Of a DNA stretch of 6,736 nt, positions 1 to 5,715 are shown piece by piece; the stretch's first letter is position 1; each line of letters opens with the position of its first letter. The notes under the pieces were generated by a model. The model was not told the DNA's origin, ran no database searches, and was given only the letters and a program-made list of their open reading frames with translations. The position numbers were made by a program, and so were the translations under genes. Source of the stretch: an uncultured Bacilli bacterium (GTDB taxonomy: Bacteria > Bacillota_I > Bacilli_A > RF39 > UBA660). Location of the stretch: the NCBI GenBank assembly GCA_934132915.1, contig CAKPAK010000068.1, positions 1 through 6,736 of the forward strand, read 5' to 3'.

Positions 1-70
1 GAAGACAGGATTTGAACCTGCGACCTCTACGTCCCAAGCGTAGCGCTCTACCAAGCTAAGCTACTTCCCG
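1..70 (-). tRNA. tRNA-Pro(TGG), 3' end cut by window edge
   Basis: Read on the minus strand, the sequence folds as a tRNA. The 5' acceptor strand is CGGGAAG (70 to 64), followed by a D arm containing GG, an anticodon stem CTACG/CGTAG around the loop CTTGGGA, and a T arm GCAGG-TTCAAAT-CCTGT. The anticodon is TGG, which reads proline CCA codons and by wobble other CCN codons. The 3' acceptor strand stops at CTTC at base 1, so the last three pairing bases, the discriminator and any CCA lie outside the window. It is the second gene of a tRNA unit, 10 nt downstream of tRNA-Ala. Confidence 0.95.
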
Positions 71-80
71 AAAAAAAATA

Positions 81-157
81 TGGTGGAGAATAAGGGATTC
101 GAACCCTTGACCCCCTGCGTGCAAGGCAGATGCTCTAGCCAGCTGAGCTAATTCCCC
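81..157 (-). tRNA. tRNA-Ala(TGC), CCA encoded
   Basis: A complete minus-strand tRNA. The acceptor strands GGGGAAT and ATTCTCC pair with one G-U, and the 3' end ACCA includes an encoded CCA. The D arm carries AGCTCAGCTGG, the anticodon stem TCTGC/GCAGG encloses the loop CTTGCAC, and the T arm is AGGG-TTCGAAT-CCCT. The anticodon TGC reads alanine codons. It is the first gene after a consensus promoter and is followed by tRNA-Pro, so the two are very likely cotranscribed and processed from one precursor. Confidence 0.97.
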
Positions 158-170
158 ATCGACAAGATAA

Positions 171-199
171 ATTATATCAATATCCCCAAACCTTGTCAA
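171..199 (-). promoter_or_regulatory. Consensus sigma-A promoter of the tRNA unit
   Basis: On the minus strand, TTGACA (199 to 194) and TATAAT (176 to 171) both match consensus exactly and are separated by 17 bp. Transcription would start near 164, about 7 nt before tRNA-Ala. A perfect promoter is what one expects for a stable-RNA operon. Confidence 0.9.
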
Positions 200-237
200 C
201 ATTTTTTTGAAAATTTTTAAAAAAATTTAGAGATTTC

Positions 238-266
238 TTGTAGAAAAATAAGAGATATGCTATAAT
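238..266 (+). promoter_or_regulatory. Extended -10 sigma-A promoter of secG
   Basis: The -35 box is TTGTAG (238-243) and the -10 box is TATAAT (261-266), with a 17-bp spacer. A TG at 258-259, one base before the -10 box, makes this an extended -10 promoter. The expected start is near 273, giving a leader of only about 17 nt. It is divergent from the tRNA promoter, and their -35 boxes are about 40 bp apart. Confidence 0.85.
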
Positions 267-289
267 GGAAAACGACAGGAGGAAAGAAA

Positions 290-505
290 ATGGAAATTGC
301 ATTATTGATTATTTCAGTATTGTTAATTATAATTGTATTACTACAAAGTGGAAAAGCAGAATCAGCAGGCCAAATTATTCAAGGCGGAAATTCAGAATTA
401 TTTGTCAATCGAAAAGAAAGAGGCTTTGAACTATTTTTAAGCAGATTAACCTTTGCTTTAGGTGTTGCTTTCTTTACTTTATCTTTATTTATATCATTAA
501 AATAA
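290..505 (+). CDS. secG: Preprotein translocase subunit SecG
   Basis: This is SecG, the small, non-essential subunit of the SecYEG channel that helps SecA-driven protein export across the cytoplasmic membrane. The 71-aa product has the family layout: a first membrane segment (about residues 3-18), the LLQSGK motif (17-22), a glycine-containing cytoplasmic loop with QGGNSELF (31-38), then a second membrane segment (about 53-70). Length is normal for a Firmicute SecG. The ATG is preceded by AGGAGG at 277-282 with a 7-nt gap, which fixes the start. In Bacillus the gene lies upstream of an esterase gene, rnr and smpB. Here a terminator follows the stop codon and none of those neighbours is present, so it is transcribed alone. 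Confidence 0.96.
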   Translation: MEIALLIISVLLIIIVLLQSGKAESAGQIIQGGNSELFVNRKERGFELFLSRLTFALGVAFFTLSLFISLK

Positions 506-530
506 AAACTCCATCGAGAGTTTTTTTCTT
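504..530 (+). terminator. Rho-independent terminator of secG
   Basis: AAAAACTC (504-511) pairs with GAGTTTTT (518-525) around a 6-nt loop, and the T-run continues to 527. The structure overlaps the TAA stop codon of secG. The stem is AT-rich with few GC pairs, so it is a modest terminator on paper, but the placement is right. Confidence 0.75.
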
Positions 531-578
531 TACAAGAAATTTTTCTCTCATATTTAGCAGTCAAATAAAAAAGAAAAA

Positions 579-587
579 CATATAATA
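579..587 (+). promoter_or_regulatory. Possible -10 box before the coiled-coil gene
   Basis: The string CATATAATA contains TATAAT (581-586), but no acceptable sigma-A -35 box is found 16-18 bp upstream. The same string fits the sporulation sigma-K -10 pattern CATAnnnTA and is one base off a sigma-E CATACAAT, yet no matching -35 element is clear at the usual distance. The gene must start somewhere here because the secG terminator precedes it. The sigma factor is undecided. Confidence 0.35.
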
Positions 588-614
588 AATTGAAGTAAAA
601 AAAGGAGGGATACC

Positions 615-875
615 TTGAACGATAGAGATATGTTCTATAACAGTTACGGCTACAGTGGAATGATGCCTCCCAATTTCCAACAACCCATTCCCTTTCCCAT
701 GCAGCAAAATGGAACAAACAACTATATGAACAGTCAATTAAACGACATGAATGAACGAATCAGCCGCCTAGAACGTCAAGTAAAACGTCTGGATCAACGC
801 CTAACCAGAATTGAAACACCCTATGCCAACCAAAATCAAATAAACGAACCAGATAACAATATGTATATGATGTAA
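615..875 (+). CDS. Small Met/Asn/Gln-rich protein with coiled coil
   Basis: I do not recognise a named family. The 86-aa product starts at TTG, chosen because AGGAGGG (603-609) lies directly upstream with normal spacing and no in-frame ATG comes before residue 6. Residues 1-40 are polar and aromatic, rich in Asn, Gln, Pro, Tyr and Met. Residues 42-66 form a clean coiled coil with hydrophobic a/d positions L42, M45, I49, L52, V56, L59, L63 and I66, and basic and acidic residues between them. The tail (70-86) is again Asn/Gln/Met-rich. There is no signal peptide or membrane segment. Low-complexity ends around a short coiled coil occur in spore-coat and other self-assembling Firmicute proteins, so a structural role is possible. 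That is inference only. The coding call itself is well supported by the ribosome binding site and the flanking terminators. Confidence 0.8.
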   Translation: MNDRDMFYNSYGYSGMMPPNFQQPIPFPMQQNGTNNYMNSQLNDMNERISRLERQVKRLDQRLTRIETPYANQNQINEPDNNMYMM

Positions 876-909
876 AAAAAGAATTACCCGAAAAACAGGT
901 AATTTTTTT
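874..909. terminator. Bidirectional terminator between convergent genes
   Basis: AATTACC (882-888) pairs with GGTAATT (898-904) around a 9-nt loop. On the plus strand a run of seven T (903-909) follows. On the minus strand the complement of the A-run at 874-880 gives another seven T. It can therefore stop transcription from the coiled-coil gene and from the ATPase gene, which ends at 917. Confidence 0.88.
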
Positions 910-916
910 ATGGGAA

Positions 917-3499
917 CTAAATATCCACGGTATAATTCTTTTTCTTAAAAATAACTTTTCGAATCATATCAACAGGAACAACCGTAAAAGCAACCAACAA
1001 CATCACCATAAATTCAGAAAAACGCAACCCCGACGTTCTAAACAAACTCCCCCCATAATAAATCAAAACGACCTGAACCAAAACCACAAACGACATAACA
1101 AGAAGAAAAACTTTATTTTTAAAAATATCAGAAAGTATATTCAACCTTACCGTCCTAGCATTAAAACTATTAAAAATACTCATAAAAATAAATAATCCAA
1201 AAAATGCCGTATACAAATATTTCGAATCAACATGACCACGATAAAATTCAAAGAAAAAAGGAAGTTTTAAAAAGAGAATACAAACCAATGAAGAATAAAG
1301 TCCCATTACAACAATTTCACTTAACATATAACGATTCAAAATTTTTTCATCCCGACGTTTAGGCCGCTCCCGCATCGTTTCTTCAACGGGAGATTCAAAA
1401 GAAAAAGCAAGCCCTGCTAATGTATCCATAACCATATTTATCCAAAGCATTTGAATCACCGTAACAGGAGCCCCTATCCCAATGAAAGGACCAATAATCG
1501 AAATACTCACCGCACAAAAATTAACCGTTAATTGAAAAATAATAAATTTTCGAATACTTTTAAAAATCGTTCTGCCATAAAGAATCGCTGACGCAATCGA
1601 AGAAATATTATTATCCATAATCACAATATCCCCAGCCTCTTTGGCAACCTCTGTCCCACTCCCCATTGCAAAACCAACATCTGCCCTCTTCAAAGCAATC
1701 GCATCATTAACACCATCCCCAGTCATCCCAACAACTAAATTCATTCCTCGAGCAATAGACACAAGCCGACTTTTATCCTCAGGCATCGCACGATATAAAA
1801 CCGCCAGTTGTGGCAAAATAGCTGCAACCTCTTCATCTAACATTTTCGAAAGTTCATTACTACTCAGTACTTTCTTCCCATCCGTTAAAATACCAACCTC
1901 CCGTGCAATTGAAGAAGCCGTCCCTTCATTATCCCCCGTAATCATTACCGTCTGAACCCCTGCCTCTTGAATCATACGAACACCATTCACCGCCTCTTCC
2001 CGTAACTCATCACGAATCAACAAAAAACCAACCAAAATTAAATCTTGCAAATCATCTTTCCAATCTTCTCCATAAGCAACCAATAAAACGCGATACCCAA
2101 GACCAGTAACTTGTTGAATATGCTGATAAACTTTTTCTTGATGAATCAACAAACGTTTAAAACCATCTCTATCCAAATAACGATGAACATGAGGCAACAA
2201 AACCTCAGGAGCCCCCTTCACATAGCGATACTTCTTTCCCCGATCACGCAAAGCCACACAAGAATATTTTTTATCACTTTGAAACCGCACTTCCCGAACA
2301 ATTTCAACATCATCACGTCTTTCCAAAGAAACATAACGAAGAAGAGCTTGATCCGTAATATTCCCCCCAATCACTTGTTGTGAAGAACGATCATAAATGC
2401 TCTCATTATTATAAACCAAACTATCTTCAAAAATCAAACGATACCGTGAAGATACCTCATCCAGACAAGAATATTCCTGTAAATCACCAAGTAAAAAAGA
2501 AACCACTTCCAACTTTCCTTTCGTAATCGTCCCTGTTTTATCCGTAAACAACAAATTCAAACTACCAGCAGTCTCAATCCCTACCAGTTTCCGAACCAAA
2601 ACATGATTTTTTAACATTCGCTTCATATTCGAAGAAAGGACCAAATTCACAAGAAGAGGCAATCCTTCCGGAACACTAACAACAATCACGGTAACACTAA
2701 GAGTAAGCGCATACAAAAGATAAGAAAACATCAAAGGAACCTGAGAAACCGTCGCAACAATATCTCCCCATCGAAATCCATTAACAATTATAATTTGATG
2801 AACTAAATAACTAATACTAACCAAAAACGCTCCAATATAACCAAGTCGACTAATTTGCATCGCCAAAGTATTCAATCTTTCCTTTAAAGGAGAAGAACCA
2901 CTTCCCGTTCCCAGTTCCTTCACCATTCTTCCATAATAAGTAAAATTCCCCACCTTAGAAACCCGTACTAACGCATTTCCTCCAAAAACAACACAACCGC
3001 GATAAACCAAATCCCCCTCCTTCTTCCATACCGTCGCTGCTTCCCCCGAAATCATCGATTCATCTAACTCAACTTGTCCCTGTACAACATGACCATCCGC
3101 CCCAACCTTATCCCCTGTCTCCAAATATAAAAGATCACCCACAACAACCTCGTCAATAAAAATCTCTTCCTTACGGCCTCCTCTCTTCACCCGACACCTC
3201 ACTCGTGAAGCATCTCGCATCATCCGATCAAAAGCCCTAGACGAACCATATTCACTAACCGTCGAAATCAAAGAAGCTAACAATATCGCAAGAACTATCC
3301 CAATCGTCTCATACCAATCAAAATTCTGAAATAAAAATACCGTTTTAATCCCTAACGCAATCAACAAAATCTTAATAATAGGATCCCCCAAACTCTCCAC
3401 AAACAAACCAAAAAAGGTCTCCTTCGCAACCCCTGTTATTTCATTCGTCCCATATTTTTTTCTAGCCTGAATAACCTCTTCTTTTTCTAGTCCATTCAT
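917..3499 (-). CDS. P-type calcium-transporting ATPase, PMCA (P2B)-like
   Basis: An ATP-driven cation pump of the plasma membrane, most likely exporting Ca2+. Numbered from the ATG at 3499 (860 aa), it has two N-terminal membrane segments (about 42-80), an actuator domain with SGE (151-153), two more segments with PEGLP (277-281), the phosphorylated aspartate D320 in DKTGT, KGAPE in the nucleotide domain (428-432), TGDN (521-524), the hinge TGDGVND (593-599) and six C-terminal segments (about 650-845). In M5 the pattern is N660-x-x-A663, where SERCA pumps have N-x-x-E. In M6 it is N688-M-V-M-D692. Both match plasma-membrane PMCA pumps, implying one Ca2+ site made of the PEGLP glutamate plus M5/M6 residues. 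The actuator motif is usually TGE; here Ser replaces Thr. GTG at 3508 would add three residues, but AGGTGAT (3510-3504) is correctly placed for the ATG at 3499. It is transcribed alone. A possible -10 (TAAAAT, 3521-3516) has no good -35. Ca2+ specificity is inferred from family motifs, not proven. Confidence 0.93.
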   Translation of the reverse strand: MNGLEKEEVIQARKKYGTNEITGVAKETFFGLFVESLGDPIIKILLIALGIKTVFLFQNFDWYETIGIVLAILLASLISTVSEYGSSRAFDRMMRDASRVRCRVKRGGRKEEIFIDEVVVGDLLYLETGDKVGADGHVVQGQVELDESMISGEAATVWKKEGDLVYRGCVVFGGNALVRVSKVGNFTYYGRMVKELGTGSGSSPLKERLNTLAMQISRLGYIGAFLVSISYLVHQIIIVNGFRWGDIVATVSQVPLMFSYLLYALTLSVTVIVVSVPEGLPLLVNLVLSSNMKRMLKNHVLVRKLVGIETAGSLNLLFTDKTGTITKGKLEVVSFLLGDLQEYSCLDEVSSRYRLIFEDSLVYNNESIYDRSSQQVIGGNITDQALLRYVSLERRDDVEIVREVRFQSDKKYSCVALRDRGKKYRYVKGAPEVLLPHVHRYLDRDGFKRLLIHQEKVYQHIQQVTGLGYRVLLVAYGEDWKDDLQDLILVGFLLIRDELREEAVNGVRMIQEAGVQTVMITGDNEGTASSIAREVGILTDGKKVLSSNELSKMLDEEVAAILPQLAVLYRAMPEDKSRLVSIARGMNLVVGMTGDGVNDAIALKRADVGFAMGSGTEVAKEAGDIVIMDNNISSIASAILYGRTIFKSIRKFIIFQLTVNFCAVSISIIGPFIGIGAPVTVIQMLWINMVMDTLAGLAFSFESPVEETMRERPKRRDEKILNRYMLSEIVVMGLYSSLVCILFLKLPFFFEFYRGHVDSKYLYTAFFGLFIFMSIFNSFNARTVRLNILSDIFKNKVFLLVMSFVVLVQVVLIYYGGSLFRTSGLRFSEFMVMLLVAFTVVPVDMIRKVIFKKKNYTVDI

Positions 3500-3568
3500 T
3501 TCCATCACCTAATACATTTTATGGCCAAACAAAAAAAAGAGAAGAACGAAAAAAAAACAAGATCAGAC

Positions 3569-3625
3569 AAAAAAATACTTAACTATCCTTATCCTTACAA
3601 AGATAAGAAAAAAATTAAGTATTTT
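3569..3625 (-). terminator. Long two-tier terminator of the flippase gene
   Basis: On the minus strand, just after the flippase stop codon, an 11-bp perfect stem forms from 3625-3615 with 3582-3572 (AAAATACTTAA). It encloses a second hairpin, CTTATC (3607-3602 on the minus strand) with GATAAG (3593-3588) around an 8-nt loop. A run of seven T follows (complement of 3569-3575). The position and T-run support a Rho-independent terminator separating the flippase from the ATPase gene. The nested stem and internal unpaired segments are longer than needed. Confidence 0.82.
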
Positions 3626-3631
3626 CTTTTT

Positions 3632-5254
3632 CTAACGTAAACATTTCTTTAACTTCTGATTCACTTTATTTCCAAAAACAACACGAATATTTCCATTTTT
3701 ATAATTCAAATAAAAATAAAGAAAGAAACTAACTCCACCATAAATCATCAAAATAGGAATTTGAACCAACCTCCCCTTTAAATCCACCGGTATAAACAAT
3801 TTCATCACCAAAATACTAAAAACAAAAATAACCCACGACGCAATATATTTAGGCAACCGCTTTCTAGTGCTCTCAAACCGAAACCGATACTTCTTCTTCA
3901 AAATTCTAAGCGAAATACCAATCGACAAAGTATATCCCAAAAGAGCAGCCGTTATTGCGCCATAACTCACATTAAAGCCCATCTTATCAAAAAGAAGCAT
4001 CAAAGGAACATCAAAAATAGCATTAGTAATCAGTCCAACCAGCACCGTAACAACCACCAACTTATATTTATTAATTCCCTGCAAAGTATTCACAATAATT
4101 GTATAAACACCACCAAACAGTGCCGTATAAACAAAATACTGATAAACAATTGGCCCATAATAACTATTTCCATAAAACAACGTCCACACTGGTTTAACAA
4201 CCAAAGACAAAAATATCGTCATCGGAACAATCACCAGCAATACACATTGAATTGCTTTATTAAACTTATCATTCACATCCCTCATGTCCCCCTTCGTAAA
4301 AGAAGTAACAATATTGGGAATCAAACTCGTTACTAACCCTGTCGAAATCGCCAAAATAATATTATTTAACTTAATTCCCCATGTCGTATAAACCCCAACA
4401 ATAGAGTCCACCACATCAGCTTTCAAATGTAAAATATCATTCATCGTCCTAGATAACAAAATCATATCCACCGTTGTATATAAATTATTTACCAAACTAA
4501 TCAAAATAAAAGGAACAGAATACATCAGTATTTTTCGAACAATCTCCTTCGAAGAAATACATCGCTCATCTAAAGGAACATTCTTAGGGATCAACTTCGC
4601 CTGCCTTATCTTAACCCTAAGATACAAATAAGCAACCAATCCCCCAAAAAAAGCAGCAGACACCGCAATTCCCACACCAACACGCAACGGCAAATGAAGC
4701 ACTTTCAAAGAAACATACGTTCCCACTAAAATAATCATCACCCGTACAACTTGTTCAATAACCTGACTAATGGAATAAGGCGTAATATACTTATACCCTT
4801 GAAGTAATCCTTTCGTCACCCCTAAAAAAGGAACCACCAAAATAGCAAACGAAACCATCCGAATAACAAAACCAATATCCGCATACGTATTTCCCTCCGT
4901 CGCCCCACCAACAATTAACTTCCCTATCTCTGGCGCAAAAATAAACAAAATCAGAAAAATAATAACCGAAATTACCGAAATTAATTTAAGTGAAATGCGA
5001 TAAGTATCCGAAATCGCTTTCTGATAACCAAGAGCATTATATTCACTTGTAATCTTACTAATCGCAAAAGGAAAACCCGCACTAGAAATACTCAAAAACA
5101 ACTGATAAATCGTATACCCATAACCATACAAAGCACCACCCTGCTCCCCAATAATAGCATTTAAAGGAATAACATAAATAATTCCAATAACCTTAACAAG
5201 GATAATCCCAAGAGTCGCAACAATCGTCCCCTCAATAAAACTACTCCTCTTCAT
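3632..5254 (-). CDS. Lipid-linked oligosaccharide flippase, MurJ/YtgP/SpoVB type
   Basis: An integral membrane protein of the MOP superfamily that in known relatives moves lipid-linked sugars, such as lipid II for peptidoglycan, across the cytoplasmic membrane. The 540-aa product is hydrophobic throughout, with about 14 predicted membrane segments. Family landmarks are a conserved N-terminal helix carrying K21 in a GIILVKVIGIIY context, the block YQLFLSISSAGFPFAISK (50-67), GLLQGYKYITPYSISQVIEQ (149-168), and LQGINK (391-396). Length matches B. subtilis YtgP/MurJ (about 544 aa) better than SpoVB (about 518 aa), but the two paralogues are close and cannot be separated by eye, so no symbol is given. 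The ATG at 5254 has AAGGAAGTGAT upstream (5271-5261), one mismatch from full anti-SD complementarity, with a slightly long spacing; a weaker GAGGG sits closer. It has its own promoter with a palindrome between the boxes and its own terminator. A vegetative cell-wall role or a spore-cortex role are both possible. Confidence 0.9.
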   Translation of the reverse strand: MKRSSFIEGTIVATLGIILVKVIGIIYVIPLNAIIGEQGGALYGYGYTIYQLFLSISSAGFPFAISKITSEYNALGYQKAISDTYRISLKLISVISVIIFLILFIFAPEIGKLIVGGATEGNTYADIGFVIRMVSFAILVVPFLGVTKGLLQGYKYITPYSISQVIEQVVRVMIILVGTYVSLKVLHLPLRVGVGIAVSAAFFGGLVAYLYLRVKIRQAKLIPKNVPLDERCISSKEIVRKILMYSVPFILISLVNNLYTTVDMILLSRTMNDILHLKADVVDSIVGVYTTWGIKLNNIILAISTGLVTSLIPNIVTSFTKGDMRDVNDKFNKAIQCVLLVIVPMTIFLSLVVKPVWTLFYGNSYYGPIVYQYFVYTALFGGVYTIIVNTLQGINKYKLVVVTVLVGLITNAIFDVPLMLLFDKMGFNVSYGAITAALLGYTLSIGISLRILKKKYRFRFESTRKRLPKYIASWVIFVFSILVMKLFIPVDLKGRLVQIPILMIYGGVSFFLYFYLNYKNGNIRVVFGNKVNQKLKKCLR

Positions 5255-5287
5255 TCCCTCATCACTTCCTTGTCCTCACCTATTAAA

Positions 5288-5316
5288 ATTATACTATGGT
5301 TACCATAAATTAGCAA
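5288..5316 (-). promoter_or_regulatory. Sigma-A promoter of the flippase gene
   Basis: On the minus strand, TTGCTA (5316-5311) and TATAAT (5293-5288) are separated by 17 bp. The -10 box is perfect and the -35 box has four of six consensus bases. Transcription would start near 5281, about 27 nt before the ATG. This separates the flippase from the regulator gene that ends at 5360. Confidence 0.82.
5295..5307. promoter_or_regulatory. Palindromic operator candidate in the flippase promoter
   Basis: TATGGT (5295-5300) and ACCATA (5302-5307) are perfect inverted arms around a single central T. The 13-bp palindrome sits wholly inside the 17-bp spacer between the -35 and -10 boxes, the classic place for a repressor to block RNA polymerase. 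It is too short to be a useful RNA hairpin and would not be transcribed from this promoter, which favours a protein-binding site. The binding protein is unknown; the neighbouring regulator at 5360-5686 is the obvious candidate. Confidence 0.55.
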
Positions 5317-5359
5317 GAAGTCTTAGCCAGATCAAAAAAGAAAGAAACAAAATTCTTCC

Positions 5360-5686
5360 CTATCGCAAAATTTCCTTAAATTGACCATTCTTCTTTCTTT
5401 GATAAGAATAACGCTTCTGAGATTGTTTTCCACCCCTAGAAACACCCTCTTTTTTGGCCCTCGCCAACCAACTTTTAATATAAAAAGTAGTCGCCTCACA
5501 TACCACACCATCACAAAAAAGTTCCGCCAACAAATCCTCACGATTTAAATATCGTTGAATCGTACTTGATGGAATCCCCGTACACTGAGAAATCTCATCA
5601 ATAGAACGACATTCCCTCATCTCCTTTAAAATACAAGAAAGCTTCTCTAACATTATTCTTCTTTGCTCTATACTAACCATAATCAC
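5360..5686 (-). CDS. Small HTH DNA-binding protein, SpoIIID-like
   Basis: A 108-aa basic, cytoplasmic protein that probably binds DNA as a transcription regulator. Residues 28-48 (SIDEISQCTGIPSSTIQRYLN) have the spacing of a helix-turn-helix, with the turn glycine at 37 and a recognition helix at about 39-48. The C-terminal region SRGGKQSQKRYSYQRKK (83-99) is strongly basic and resembles in kind the RGG-plus-lysine tail of the sporulation regulator SpoIIID, which follows its own HTH and contacts DNA. SpoIIID itself is about 93 aa, and the similarity here is partial and judged by eye. The start is uncertain. GTG at 5686 is the first possible start after an in-frame stop; ATG at 5680 gives 106 aa with only a weak GTGAG upstream. 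A strong AGGAGGAGG lies far upstream at 5725-5717, and a hairpin between could bring it to 6 nt from the GTG. The gene lies 27 bp after the unknown gene and just upstream of the flippase promoter. Confidence 0.72.
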   Translation of the reverse strand: MIMVSIEQRRIMLEKLSCILKEMRECRSIDEISQCTGIPSSTIQRYLNREDLLAELFCDGVVCEATTFYIKSWLARAKKEGVSRGGKQSQKRYSYQRKKNGQFKEILR

Positions 5687-5691
5687 TCACG

Positions 5692-5715
5692 AAAATCTTT
5701 CACAAAAAAGATTTT
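5692..5715 (-). repeat. Hairpin between stop of unknown gene and regulator start
   Basis: AAAATCTTT (minus strand 5715-5707) and AAAGATTTT (5700-5692) form a perfect 9-bp stem around a 6-nt loop. The stem begins inside the TAA stop of the upstream gene and ends 5 nt before the GTG at 5686. Its AT-rich stem and lack of a long T-run make it a poor terminator. A role in translation of the downstream gene, or partial attenuation, is more plausible. Confidence 0.6.

Noticed and set aside
379..717. Open frame on the minus strand across secG and the next gene start
   Set aside because: It covers the secG coding region, the terminator and the ribosome binding site of the next gene, has no ribosome binding site, and its product resembles no protein.
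1641..1955. Plus-strand open frames inside the ATPase gene (also 2111-2383)
   Set aside because: They lie opposite highly conserved ATPase motifs such as TGDGVND and have low-complexity Ser/Thr/Pro or Asn/Ile/Leu products typical of antisense frames.
3516..3544. Sigma-A promoter for the ATPase gene
   Set aside because: TAAAAT (3521-3516) is a fair -10 box, but the -35 position holds only T/C-rich sequence with about three of six matches, so it is not listed as a feature.
5317..5359. Terminator after the regulator gene
   Set aside because: The minus-strand sequence is T-rich but has only a four- to five-pair AT stem, too weak to call; read-through into the flippase gene remains possible.
5332..5541. 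Minus-strand open frame overlapping the regulator gene in another frame
   Set aside because: It is nested within the better supported HTH gene and has no start signal or recognisable product.
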